DNA from: Bacillota bacterium | GTDB lineage: Bacteria > Bacillota > Clostridia > Acetivibrionales > DSM-1351 | Direction of reading: 5' to 3' | DNA length: 24,867 nucleotides | Assembly: GCA_023391425.1 (NCBI GenBank) | Contig: JAEWAX010000085.1 | Coordinates: forward strand, 1 to 24,867 | Part shown: piece by piece, positions 1 through 7,826 of the stretch | Layout: each line of letters starts with the position of its first letter | How positions within the stretch are numbered: the first letter of the stretch is position 1 | Position numbers and translations under genes: made by a program | The notes under the pieces: model-generated | What the model was told of the DNA's origin: nothing | Database searches by the model: none | What the model saw: only the letters and a program-made list of their open reading frames with translations

Positions 1-67
1 TGGCACAGGTAATAACTCTCTATTTACTCAAAGGAACAATATTATATAACTAAATGGAGGTAATAAA

Positions 68-1051
68 ATGAGTAAATTTTTAAATTTAAAAAGAATAACA
101 GCATTAGCAGTTGGAGTTGCGCTAGCAGCATCTTTAGTAGCTTGTGGAGACAACGCAACAAATAATTCAGCAACTAGTTCTACAGATAACACAGCAAGTG
201 ACACATCAAGCAGCGCAGCAAGTAGTCTAAGTGGAAAAATAATTATTGATGGTTCTAGTACAGTATATCCTATAACTATGGCGGTTGCTGAGGAATTTAA
301 AAACGTACAACCAAACGTTGAGGTTTCTGTGGCAATGGCAGGAACTGGTGGTGGAATGAAAAAGTTTGTTACAGGCGACATAGATATTTGTGACGCATCA
401 AGGCCAATAAAGCAAGAGGAGATTGATAAAGCTAAGGAAAAAGGAATTGATTACGTTGAATTAGAAATTGCATATGATGGAATATCAGTAGTTGTTAACA
501 AAGACAATACTTGGTTAGACTCAATTACTACAGCAGAACTCAATAAGATTTGGGCAAAAGATAGCAAAGTAAAGACTTGGAATGAAGTTAATGCAAAATG
601 GCCGAATGAACCAATCAAATTATATGGGCCAGGAACAGATTCAGGTACATTTGAGTTCTTTACCGAAAAGATAAACAAGAAAGCTAAAGAATCAAGAACA
701 GATTATACACCAAGTGAAGATGACAATGTTTTAGTACAGGGTATTGCAGGTGATAAGGATGCACTGGGCTACTTTGGATTTGCATACTATGAAGAAAACG
801 CTGATAAGCTTAAGGTTCTTAAAATTGATGATGGTAAAGGTCCAATTGAACCAACATTTGAGTCAATATTAGATAAAACATATAGCCCTCTTTCAAGACC
901 TCTATATATCTACATTAATAAAGCTAAAATAGCTCAACCTCAGGTAAAAGAGTTTGTAAAATTCTATATTGACAATGCAGCAACTCTTTCAAAAGAAGTT
1001 GGATATGTTCCACTAGAGAACTACGATACAGAAAAAGCAAAAATCAAGTAA
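68..1051 (+). CDS. pstS: Phosphate-binding lipoprotein PstS (copy 1)
   Basis: This is a periplasmic-type solute-binding protein of the PstS family, which delivers phosphate to the PstCAB ABC importer. A lipoprotein signal is visible: Lys-rich N terminus, hydrophobic stretch, then lipobox LVAC with the lipid-modified Cys at residue 26. A short Ser/Thr/Asn-rich linker follows. The mature domain shows the family phosphate-site motifs DGSSTVYP, GTGGGMKKF, DASRPI and GPGTDSGTFEFF, and the length (327 aa) is normal for a clostridial PstS. The start ATG lies 7 nt after GGAGG. No pstC, pstA or pstB follows; the gene ends in its own terminator. The left window edge may cut its promoter. The same protein recurs at 3570 with a conserved upstream block, so this is a local duplication. 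Ligand identity beyond the family call is inferred. Confidence 0.93.
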   Translation: MSKFLNLKRITALAVGVALAASLVACGDNATNNSATSSTDNTASDTSSSAASSLSGKIIIDGSSTVYPITMAVAEEFKNVQPNVEVSVAMAGTGGGMKKFVTGDIDICDASRPIKQEEIDKAKEKGIDYVELEIAYDGISVVVNKDNTWLDSITTAELNKIWAKDSKVKTWNEVNAKWPNEPIKLYGPGTDSGTFEFFTEKINKKAKESRTDYTPSEDDNVLVQGIAGDKDALGYFGFAYYEENADKLKVLKIDDGKGPIEPTFESILDKTYSPLSRPLYIYINKAKIAQPQVKEFVKFYIDNAATLSKEVGYVPLENYDTEKAKIK

Positions 1052-1064
1052 ATATTATAATAAG

Positions 1065-1104
1065 AAAATCGTGGTACTTAAAAAAATGAAGTGCCACGAT
1101 TTTT
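1065..1104 (+). terminator. Intrinsic terminator of pstS copy 1
   Basis: Stem AAAATCGTGGTACTT (1065-1079) pairs with AAGTGCCACGATTTT (1089-1103), with one G-U pair and a 9-nt loop. The 3' arm runs into a short U stretch. It sits 14 nt after the stop and should make pstS monocistronic. Confidence 0.85.
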
Positions 1105-1133
1105 AAAATTTGAAGGAAATAAAAAAATCTTAC

Positions 1134-1161
1134 TGAATGAAAAATTCTATTTATCCGATGT
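1134..1161 (+). promoter_or_regulatory. Possible sigma-D (sigma-28) motility promoter for the MCP
   Basis: TGAA at 1134-1137 and TCCGATGT at 1154-1161 loosely match the motility sigma pattern TAAA-N15-GCCGATAA, here with 16 bp spacing. A chemotaxis gene downstream is the expected target class. The match is partial, so this is tentative. Confidence 0.3.
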
Positions 1162-1170
1162 CTACCGACG

Positions 1171-1290
1171 CTAATACTCCCTTTTCAATAAGTGGGAGAT
1201 AAGCGGTGCTACGACCCTGGATTGCGATTTCTAGGTCTCAAAGGGAGAAAAATAACTCCCCCTAAGTCTAAGAAATCTGCTTATAATACT
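1171..1290 (+). ncRNA. Candidate structured leader RNA upstream of the MCP gene
   Basis: A compact fold can be read directly. A hairpin CTCCC/GGGAG (1177-1181 with 1194-1198) abuts a closing stem ATAAGCGG (1199-1206) with CTGCTTAT (1277-1284; one G-U pair). That stem encloses two hairpins: GACC.TGGA with TCTAGGTC (1213-1221 with 1230-1237, C1217 bulged) and GGGAG/CTCCC (1243-1247 with 1256-1260). The result is a three-way junction ending about 38 nt before the MCP start. It is locally richer in G+C than the flanks. It does not match the c-di-GMP-I or c-di-GMP-II consensus as I know them. It may be a cis-regulator of the MCP or an independent RNA; I cannot name a family. Confidence 0.45.
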
Positions 1291-1321
1291 AAGTTAAAAA
1301 TGGCTTGTATTGGAGAAGAAT

Positions 1322-3379
1322 ATGGGAATATCTGATTTATATAGAAAAATTACATATAAAAAAAATTCATTACGCACTCAATTACTTTTAGTACTAGTTT
1401 TGGTAACATTAATACCGATAATTACCATCGGAACCTCTACATATATTACGACAATAGGAAAAATAACAGACCTATCCTTAAGTACTTTAAAAGCTAACTC
1501 ATACAATACAATGAATAATATTGATGTTAGAATAAACAGTATCGATAGCATTATTAAAGGTGTCTCCTCTCAGCCCAATTTTTTGGTTGGATTAGAAATG
1601 GTAAACAGTTCAAATAAAGAGTTGGATACCGTTGTATATAGTGCGATTCAAATATCAATGAAAAATGTTGTGGATAGTTCAAATAAGCTTATACAAACAA
1701 TGTATCTTTGCGACAAAAATGGAAAGATAATCATAGTAGGTTCTAAAAATCAAAAGTCTTTTAACGGTAGAAATTTCTATGATATTAGTTTGTTTGAAAA
1801 GATAAAAACTTTACAAAAGGATGATGTTACAGTTGGTAAACCCTTTTATTGTGAGGAGCTAAAAAAAGAGGTTATTCCAGTGACCAAAGCTATAAAGAGT
1901 CTAGCAGGCTTCTCAGGATGTATCACGGCATTAGTCGATTATAACAGCTTATTCAGCTTTGTTGAAAAAGAAATAAGCAGCAACGAAATAATGATACTAG
2001 ATAGTAATATGAATATCTTATACCATAATAACAATAAGAAAATTAATTTAAAATTGGATAATAAAGGTTTTATAAATCAAATAAAGTACAAGAACGACGA
2101 AGATCATATTACCTACAGCGATGGAGATATAAAAAAAGTTTTATATATGAATAAGTCGAAAATAACTAATTGGATAATTTGTTCACAAACAGATTATTCT
2201 ATTGTAATGTCACCTGTTAGACAATATATATTAGTAATCTTAATTGTAATTATTATCTCGCTTATTATCACATTAATTGTTTCAATTATTTATTCAAAAG
2301 ATTTAGCAAGGCCTGTTGTTGAATTGACAAAACAAATGAAAAAGGTTGAGGACGGATACTTGGAGTTTGAACTTAAAACCAATAGAAGTAATATATATGA
2401 GATAAATAGTCTCAGAAATACATTCTATAAAATGGTACTAAACCTAAATAGCTTGATTTCAAAAATCAGCTCTGCTTCAAAAAATATCGATGTTATGACT
2501 AGTGAAATGTATGAGGACGCATGTAATTCTATTGAGCAGTCTGAGCATACGCAAAAATCTGTTCAAAATATTGATGAAAATATAAAAAAACAGGCAGCTG
2601 ATACCAATTATGCAACAGAAGGAATTGAAAGCCTTGCCAATCAGATTGCAACGACTAGAGAACTTTCTCAAAATGTCTATAGCTATTTGGGCCAACTAAA
2701 TAATTCTACTGAAAATGGTAAAGAGCAAATTGATAACTTGGAGTCAAAATCCTTATTTAATCTTGAAAATACTAATATTATGAAGGCTGTAATATATGAA
2801 TTACAAACTGAAATGAAACAAATAAATACAATCACAGCAACCATTCAAAATATAGCGAAACAGACACATTTGTTAGCACTCAATGCAACAATAGAAGCAT
2901 CTAGAGCAGGAGAGGCTGGAAAAGGTTTCTCGGTGGTTGCACAAGAGATAAAAGATTTATCAGAGAAGACAAATATTCAGGCTAACACTATTAGAAATAT
3001 GATTGATAAAATAGCAAAAAATTCAACAAAACTCACAGATTCATTTAATGAGGTTAGTGAGGGTACAGATTCACAAAGCACGTCTGTACAGCAAACAAAA
3101 ATAAGCTTTTCAGAGATAACGAATTATATAGAAAATATAAATGGTAAATTGTACAATATAACAGCTTATCTTCAAGAAATGGACTCACAAAAAGATAAAT
3201 TGGTTCAACTAGTGCATCAAATTAATGCTTCTGCTGTTGAAATTGCTGAGAACTCAAACAATGTTCAGCAATACACAGAAAAACAACTCATTTCTGTAAA
3301 AAAGGTACATGACAATTCAAATGTATTTAATAGTTTAACTAAAAATTTGAATAAATCGGTAGAGGTATTTAAAATATAA
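1322..3379 (+). CDS. Methyl-accepting chemotaxis protein with Cache-like sensor domain
   Basis: This is a transmembrane chemoreceptor that signals through CheW/CheA to the flagellar motor. ATG at 1322 is preferred because GGAG lies 6 nt upstream; the in-frame TTG at 1310 overlaps that site. Domains in the 685-aa product are: TM1 at about 19-45; an extracytoplasmic sensor of about 255 residues, probably a double-Cache fold; TM2 at about 301-325; HAMP to about 378; and a coiled-coil signalling domain. The hairpin tip at about 509-548 carries NIAKQTHLLALNATIEASRA and GEAGKGFSVVAQEI, the hallmark of MCPs. No C-terminal CheR-binding pentapeptide is visible. The gene lies between two pstS copies, with cheW nearby, which suggests it may read a binding protein or phosphate itself; that is inference. 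Confidence 0.94.
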   Translation: MGISDLYRKITYKKNSLRTQLLLVLVLVTLIPIITIGTSTYITTIGKITDLSLSTLKANSYNTMNNIDVRINSIDSIIKGVSSQPNFLVGLEMVNSSNKELDTVVYSAIQISMKNVVDSSNKLIQTMYLCDKNGKIIIVGSKNQKSFNGRNFYDISLFEKIKTLQKDDVTVGKPFYCEELKKEVIPVTKAIKSLAGFSGCITALVDYNSLFSFVEKEISSNEIMILDSNMNILYHNNNKKINLKLDNKGFINQIKYKNDEDHITYSDGDIKKVLYMNKSKITNWIICSQTDYSIVMSPVRQYILVILIVIIISLIITLIVSIIYSKDLARPVVELTKQMKKVEDGYLEFELKTNRSNIYEINSLRNTFYKMVLNLNSLISKISSASKNIDVMTSEMYEDACNSIEQSEHTQKSVQNIDENIKKQAADTNYATEGIESLANQIATTRELSQNVYSYLGQLNNSTENGKEQIDNLESKSLFNLENTNIMKAVIYELQTEMKQINTITATIQNIAKQTHLLALNATIEASRAGEAGKGFSVVAQEIKDLSEKTNIQANTIRNMIDKIAKNSTKLTDSFNEVSEGTDSQSTSVQQTKISFSEITNYIENINGKLYNITAYLQEMDSQKDKLVQLVHQINASAVEIAENSNNVQQYTEKQLISVKKVHDNSNVFNSLTKNLNKSVEVFKI

Positions 3380-3509
3380 CTCTTGAATTACCTCAAATGA
3401 CGTTATGTACTTTGCAGAATAGCTTTATGAATGCTTCCTTAAGACTATATATTTTTAAATGTAGTAGAATGATTCATTACATAGATGTAAACATATATTT
3501 AGTGTGAAT

Positions 3510-3569
3510 TAGTAATAATTTTCTATTTACTGAGAAATAATAGTTACTATACTTAATGGAGGTAATAAA
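3510..3569 (+). promoter_or_regulatory. Upstream block conserved between the two pstS copies
   Basis: The 60 nt before pstS copy 2 closely match the 60 nt before copy 1 (8-67). Shared segments include GTAATAA, TCTATTTACT and the last stretch AATGGAGGTAATAAAATG. The block carries the ribosome binding site GGAGG and presumably promoter or operator sites. TTTACT (3526-3531) and TATACT (3548-3553) resemble -35/-10 boxes, but transcription from them would begin inside the ribosome binding site, so they may be regulatory repeats instead. Just upstream, AATGATTCATT (3468-3478) is a perfect palindrome around a central T. Confidence 0.45.
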
Positions 3570-4607
3570 ATGAGTAAATTCATTATTGTAAAAAGAATTG
3601 TTGCATTAGCATTGGGTGTGGCATTAACTACTTCATTTGTAGCATGTGGGAAAGGCTCAAAAGAAAGTGAATCAAGCAGTTCGTCAAGTAGTGATTCAAG
3701 CAGCTCAAAAAGCAGTTCAAAAAGTAGTTCAAAAAGTAGTTCGTCATCAAATAGTGCATCCAGTTCTAATTCTGGTAAACTAAAAGGAAAGATAATTATT
3801 GATGGCTCCAGTACAGTTTATCCAATAACTTCAGCAATGGCTGAAGAATTCAAAAATGAGCAACCAGATGTTGAAGTTTCTGTAGCTATATCAGGAACTG
3901 GCGGTGGTATGAAGAAGTTTACTGCTGGTGAGATTGATATCTGTAACGCATCAAGACAGATTAAGCAAGAAGAAATTGATAAAGCTAAAGCAAAAGATAT
4001 TGATTACGTTGAAGTAGAAATCGCATATGATGGAATAGCAGTAGTTGTAAATAAAGATAATGACTGGGTAGATTCCATTACAGTAGAAGAACTCAACAAG
4101 ATTTGGGCAAAAGACAGTAAGGTTAAGACTTGGAAGGACGTTAATCCTAAATGGCCAAATAATCCTATTAAATTATATGGTCCTGGAACAGACTCAGGTA
4201 CCTTTGAATTTTTTACCGATAAGATAAACAAGAAAGCAAAGGAATGTAGAAAAGATTTTACGCCAAGTGAGGATGATAATGTTTTAGTAAACGGTATTTC
4301 TGGTGATAAAAATGCTTTGGGTTATTTTGGATTTTCATACTATGAAGAAAACAAGCAGAAGTTAAAGGCCCTTAAAGTGGATTCTGGAAAAGGTCCGGTG
4401 GAGCCAAGCTTTGATACAATACTGGATAAATCATATAGCCCACTATCAAGACCGCTATTCATATATATTAATAAAAAAATGATGGAACAACCCCATGTCA
4501 AAGAATTTGTAAAATTCTATCTGGAAAATGCAGAAACTATTACAAAAGAAGTTGGATATGTTCCACTGGAGAACTATGATGTAGAAAAGGGAAAAATAAC
4601 TAAATAA
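3570..4607 (+). CDS. pstS: Phosphate-binding lipoprotein PstS (copy 2, with serine-rich linker)
   Basis: This is a second PstS-type binding protein, co-linear with copy 1 over the whole ligand domain (DGSSTVYPIT, SGTGGGMKKF, NASRQI, GPGTDSGTFEFF). It has the same lipoprotein signal with lipobox FVAC (Cys 26). The main difference is a longer, very Ser/Lys-rich linker at about residues 29-69, built from repeated SSSK/SSS units, between the lipidated Cys and the folded domain. Such tethers hold the domain away from the membrane in Gram-positive cells. The phosphate-site motif DASRP of copy 1 reads NASRQ here, so affinity may differ. The start ATG follows GGAGG by 7 nt. It is monocistronic, ending in a terminator shared with cheW. 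It could be an alternative-affinity paralog or a sensory binding protein for the neighbouring MCP (inference). Confidence 0.92.
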   Translation: MSKFIIVKRIVALALGVALTTSFVACGKGSKESESSSSSSSDSSSSKSSSKSSSKSSSSSNSASSSNSGKLKGKIIIDGSSTVYPITSAMAEEFKNEQPDVEVSVAISGTGGGMKKFTAGEIDICNASRQIKQEEIDKAKAKDIDYVEVEIAYDGIAVVVNKDNDWVDSITVEELNKIWAKDSKVKTWKDVNPKWPNNPIKLYGPGTDSGTFEFFTDKINKKAKECRKDFTPSEDDNVLVNGISGDKNALGYFGFSYYEENKQKLKALKVDSGKGPVEPSFDTILDKSYSPLSRPLFIYINKKMMEQPHVKEFVKFYLENAETITKEVGYVPLENYDVEKGKITK

Positions 4608-4650
4608 AACAAAATGTTGATATGTCTTATTCTTAACTATGTAGAATTTA

Positions 4651-4683
4651 AAAGGCTACTGGATTTCTCACCCAGTAGCCTTT
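4651..4683. terminator. Bidirectional terminator between pstS copy 2 and cheW
   Basis: Perfect 12-bp stem AAAGGCTACTGG (4651-4662) with CCAGTAGCCTTT (4672-4683), flanked by T-rich sequence on both strands. It lies between the convergent stops of pstS (4607) and cheW (4695) and can serve both. Confidence 0.85.
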
Positions 4684-4694
4684 ATAAAATATAA

Positions 4695-5114
4695 TTATTT
4701 ACTTTCAAGTAATTTTTCTAAATCAAGAATGAGTACTATTTTGCCATCTCTTTCAACTACACCACTAAAGTACTTGCCTGAAAGGCCAGAAATAAGTTCA
4801 GGAGCTGGTTTAATGTCCGAGTCTTCAACACCAAATATTTCAGATACTTCATCAACAAGTAATCCAACTATAGAAGCATGATTTAATATAATTATACGAG
4901 TATTTTCATTAAAGTCTATTGGTGGATAACTAAATTTCTTCCTAAGATTGAAAACAGTGTGAACCTTGCCTCTTAAATTAATTAACCCTTCAATATAAAA
5001 TGGAGTATCAGGTACTTTATAAATGTCACTAACCTTCTCAATAATATTTACATTGTTGATACTAATAGCAAATACCTCTTCATTTACTTTAAAAAGAACC
5101 AATTGTGTAGACAT
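4695..5114 (-). CDS. cheW: CheW-like chemotaxis coupling protein
   Basis: This small CheW-domain protein (139 aa, normal length) bridges MCPs and the CheA kinase in the cytoplasm. Typical CheW features are visible: an N-terminal QLVLFKVNEEVFAI strand pair, the IEGLINLRGKVHTVFNLR core, the GLLVDEVSEIFGV segment, and a C-terminal DGKIVLILDLEKLL. I prefer the ATG at 5114 over the one at 5120 because the GGGGGG ribosome binding site sits 8 nt upstream of the former but only 2 nt from the latter. A good promoter lies at 5204-5232. There is no cheA, cheR or cheB here, so it is an accessory coupler, plausibly for the MCP 1.3 kb away. Confidence 0.9.
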   Translation of the reverse strand: MSTQLVLFKVNEEVFAISINNVNIIEKVSDIYKVPDTPFYIEGLINLRGKVHTVFNLRKKFSYPPIDFNENTRIIILNHASIVGLLVDEVSEIFGVEDSDIKPAPELISGLSGKYFSGVVERDGKIVLILDLEKLLESK

Positions 5115-5203
5115 CAGCATTACCCCCCAATAAAAATACTAAAAAAGATAAAATAGTCTCGAATTAGAGTTCAGAAAAATTTAAATTAACTCTGTTCATA
5201 TTT

Positions 5204-5232
5204 ATTATATCAGCATTAGCAAAAATCGGCAA
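5204..5232 (-). promoter_or_regulatory. Vegetative promoter of cheW
   Basis: On the minus strand, TTGCCG (5227-5232) is followed by a 17-bp spacer and a perfect TATAAT (5204-5209). The predicted transcript has a leader of about 80 nt before the cheW start. Confidence 0.7.
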
Positions 5233-5288
5233 TTAATTTTATATTTTGCAGGAATCGCTGAGCATAATTAATTTTCTATCAACTTTAA

Positions 5289-6491
5289 CTAGCTTCTATA
5301 GCTTCCGTTTATTTTCACATAATCATATGAAAAGTCGCAAGTCCAGATTCTATCTGAAGCTTTACCTTTTTTGAGATTAATTCTTATAGTGATTTCTTTT
5401 TGCTTAAGAATTTCTTTAGCAGAAGCTTCATCAAAATTAGCTGCTGCACCATTTCTACATACAAGAAGATTTCCTATATAAATATCTGTGAGGTTTGGAT
5501 CAAAAATAGCACCAGAGTAGCCAGTAGCAGTGATAATTCTGCCCCAATTTGCATCCTCTCCAAAAATCGCTGTTTTTACCAATGGTGATTTTGCAACTGC
5601 ACTTACCACCTTGTATGCGTCAACTTCATCTTCAGCTCCGTCAACAATGACCTCTACTAATTTTGTAGCTCCTTCGCCATCCTTTGCCACAAGCCTTGCT
5701 AGATATGTGCACACATGCATAAGTGCATCAACAAATAATGAATACTCATAATCATCCTTTACAATGGCATCATTATCAGCAAAACCATTAGCTAGTACAA
5801 AAACTGAATCGCAAACACTGGTATCTCCATCAACTGATACTCTATTAAATGTTGATTTAACACAATGCTTTAGAGCTTTATCGAGAAGACTCCTTGAGAT
5901 ATTAGCATCAGTTGTAATAATACCAATCATAGTAGCCATGTTTGGATGAATCATTCCTGAGCCTTTTGCCATACCACCAATACGGATTTTTTCGCCTTGA
6001 ACTTCTATTTCAACTGCAATCTCTTTTGATATTAAATCTGTTGTCATTATTGCTTCTTCGGCATCAGCACTACCATCAACATTAAGTGCATTGACAGCTA
6101 ACCTAATTCCAGAGCGGATATTTGGCATATTTAACTTTGAACCGATAACACCAGTTGAGTTTACGAGAATATCTTCTGGTTCACAATGTAAAAGTTCTGC
6201 AGTTAAGCTAGTCATTTCTTTTGCATCGTTATATCCAGTTTCACCAACACAAGCGTTGGCATTACCACTATTTATAACAATGGCTCTTGCAATTCCATTT
6301 TTTATGTGTTCCATAGAAACCTGTAGGGAATGGCCCTTAACAACATTTGTAGTAAAAACACCTGATGCGATTGCATTGTCTTCAGAACAAACTATCGCTA
6401 AATCCTTACTATTGTTCTTTTTTATACCACAAGCGACACCAGCCGCAGTAAATCCTTTTGGAGCTGTAACTCCACCATCAATAATTTTCAT
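5289..6491 (-). CDS. argJ: Glutamate N-acetyltransferase / ornithine acetyltransferase ArgJ
   Basis: ArgJ moves the acetyl group from N-acetylornithine to glutamate in the cyclic arginine pathway; bifunctional forms also use acetyl-CoA. It is made as a precursor that cleaves itself before a conserved Thr. That site is clear: KGSGMIHPNMATM, with the predicted nucleophile Thr at about residue 187 of 400. Other family landmarks are the N-terminal GGVTAPKGFTAAG, NSGNANACVG, the GEDANWGRI region, and the C-terminal DFSYDYVKINGSYRS. The start at 6491 is chosen because GGAGG lies 5 nt upstream; an in-frame upstream ATG at 6521 lacks this. No other arg gene is adjacent, so it is separated from its pathway here. 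I saw no convincing ArgR operator. Confidence 0.95.
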   Translation of the reverse strand: MKIIDGGVTAPKGFTAAGVACGIKKNNSKDLAIVCSEDNAIASGVFTTNVVKGHSLQVSMEHIKNGIARAIVINSGNANACVGETGYNDAKEMTSLTAELLHCEPEDILVNSTGVIGSKLNMPNIRSGIRLAVNALNVDGSADAEEAIMTTDLISKEIAVEIEVQGEKIRIGGMAKGSGMIHPNMATMIGIITTDANISRSLLDKALKHCVKSTFNRVSVDGDTSVCDSVFVLANGFADNDAIVKDDYEYSLFVDALMHVCTYLARLVAKDGEGATKLVEVIVDGAEDEVDAYKVVSAVAKSPLVKTAIFGEDANWGRIITATGYSGAIFDPNLTDIYIGNLLVCRNGAAANFDEASAKEILKQKEITIRINLKKGKASDRIWTCDFSYDYVKINGSYRS

Positions 6492-6889
6492 AGTAACCTC
6501 CAAGAGCCACAAATGACTCAACGATTGATAACGTATTTTTTATTAAAAAAGCTATATTGTAAATAGATTATACATAAATATACAAAATGAATCAATTAAA
6601 ATTAGTATCTTGATATAAGCAATTAAGCTTAAAAATAGCTAAAATTACCCATTATTGAAATTTATAATAATATAGTAGCAATTATAAGCTACTTTTATAT
6701 CTTTAATACTAAAAATTTACTAAAACATATATCCGATTTCTCAGCTTCAGATGGAGTAAAATCTCTACCTAATGCCAATAACTGTGTTTATATTGTACTT
6801 CAGTATATAATTTTATACTAGTTTGTGGCAAATAGTAATAATAAATACTTTGAATTACATAATCAATGACTAATAATTTGAAAATTATT
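6492..6889. other. AT-rich intergenic stretch upstream of argJ with a possible gene remnant
   Basis: No intact gene is present. On the minus strand between about 6698 and 6787, a short open stretch reads LLALGRDFTPSEAEKSDI, with codon use that looks coding but no start signal or continuation. It may be a decayed gene fragment. The rest is A/T-rich and should contain the argJ promoter, which I could not place with confidence. Confidence 0.3.
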
Positions 6890-7049
6890 TTATGAAATAC
6901 ATTTTGATATTGAAAGATACCCTGATGAAGAGGAAAGTTGACTTTACCAGGGTGTATTTTTTAGGAGTCGTTCCTTGAGGTAGAATCAATAAATTTAGAT
7001 TTAACCCCAACAAACGAATGGCAAGAAAAGTCGAGAGTTCTGCTTTATA
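6890..7049 (+). pseudogene. Possible degenerate coding remnant upstream of the ABC operon
   Basis: Three short peptide-like stretches appear in different frames in order. FDIERYPDEEES is followed by a stop. VDFTRVYFLGVVP is followed by a stop. ESFLEVESINLDLTPTNEWQ continues to a stop at 7047-7049. The order, residue mix and length look like one small protein gene broken by frameshifts. I do not recognise the family. The last piece ends about 40 nt before the ABC ATPase start, the place where a regulator often sits, but that is speculation. Confidence 0.3.
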
Positions 7050-7091
7050 AATAGATAATATAATCCTATTAAAAACAGGAGGTAGAATAAA

Positions 7092-7826
7092 ATGGAAGCT
7101 GTAATCAGAGTTGAGCACCTTTCCAAATCTTATAATAAGATTCGGGTTGTTGAAGACCTTTCGCTATTTGTTAAGTCAGGAAGTGTATTTGGTCTATTAG
7201 GATCAAACGGAGCAGGTAAAAGTACAAGTATTGGGTGTATGCTAGGAACAACGGGGGCAGATGCGGGAGTAGTGTCTATTCTGGGAATGAATCCATTGAG
7301 AGACAGAAAGAGGCTCTTTCAACAAGTAGGAGTTCAGTTTCAGGAAGCAATTTATCAAAATGAAATCAAAGTATGTGAATTGTGTGAAGAGGTGACAGCA
7401 CTCTATCGGAATACGATAGACTGGCATAAACTTCTTCAAAAATTCGGCATTGAGTCTAAAAGGAACTGTGCTGTAAAAGAATTGTCAGGTGGAGAGCGTC
7501 AAAGACTTTTTATTGTATTAGCATTGATTCCGAATCCCAAAATAGTTTTTCTGGATGAATTAACGACTGGTTTAGATGTAAAGGCAAGGAGAGATGTATG
7601 GAAAATCATAGAAGGATTGAAAAAGGAAGGAATGACGATATTCCTGACTTCTCATTTTATGGATGAAGTAGAAGCATTATGTGATGAAATATGCATTTTA
7701 AAAAAGGGAAAAACTGTATTCTATGGAACAGTTGAAGAGGCGATAAGTAGGAGCCCTCATGATAAATTCGAAGATGCTTACCTATGGTATTCAGGCGAGG
7801 AGGAACAAGTAAATGAAAACATTTAG
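7092..7826 (+). CDS. ABC transporter ATP-binding protein (ABC-2 type exporter)
   Basis: This is the cytoplasmic ATPase subunit of an ABC-2 export system, paired with the overlapping permease. Walker A is GSNGAGKST (37-45), the Q-loop is VGVQFQ (80-85), the signature is LSGGERQR (131-138), Walker B is IVFLDE (151-156), and the switch His is H188 in LTSHFMDE. The motif after Walker B reads LDELTTGLD where most relatives have LDEPTTGLD; the catalytic Glu is kept. Length (244 aa) is normal. The start follows AGGAGG with good spacing. Family members export antibiotics, lipids or peptides, or act in self-protection; substrate cannot be told from sequence. Degenerate DNA on both flanks hints that the locus is an inserted or eroding accessory unit. 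Confidence 0.92.
   Translation: MEAVIRVEHLSKSYNKIRVVEDLSLFVKSGSVFGLLGSNGAGKSTSIGCMLGTTGADAGVVSILGMNPLRDRKRLFQQVGVQFQEAIYQNEIKVCELCEEVTALYRNTIDWHKLLQKFGIESKRNCAVKELSGGERQRLFIVLALIPNPKIVFLDELTTGLDVKARRDVWKIIEGLKKEGMTIFLTSHFMDEVEALCDEICILKKGKTVFYGTVEEAISRSPHDKFEDAYLWYSGEEEQVNENI

Noticed and set aside
1..20. TGGCAC at the left edge as a sigma-54 -24 element for pstS
   Set aside because: No TTGC-type -12 element follows at the required spacing.
451..678. Antisense frames inside both pstS genes (also 4004-4231) that resemble each other
   Set aside because: They are mirror frames of two homologous genes, so their similarity follows from the sense-strand homology.
1171..1290. c-di-GMP-I or c-di-GMP-II riboswitch before the MCP
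   Set aside because: The conserved aptamer sequences I know for either class are not present, although chemoreceptor genes are frequent targets.
3680..3770. Tandem DNA repeat or CRISPR-like array
   Set aside because: It is an in-frame serine-rich coding stretch of PstS copy 2 with no spacers.
5400..6516. Several plus-strand frames inside argJ
   Set aside because: They overlap a complete, well-conserved argJ on the other strand and have no signals of their own.
6540..6600. ArgR operator upstream of argJ
   Set aside because: A few AT-rich half-site-like words occur, but no pair matches the ARG box well enough in this composition.
6885..7118. 77-residue minus-strand frame across the ABC operon upstream region
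   Set aside because: No ribosome binding site, and it runs over the ABC ATPase start; the composition suggests a chance frame.
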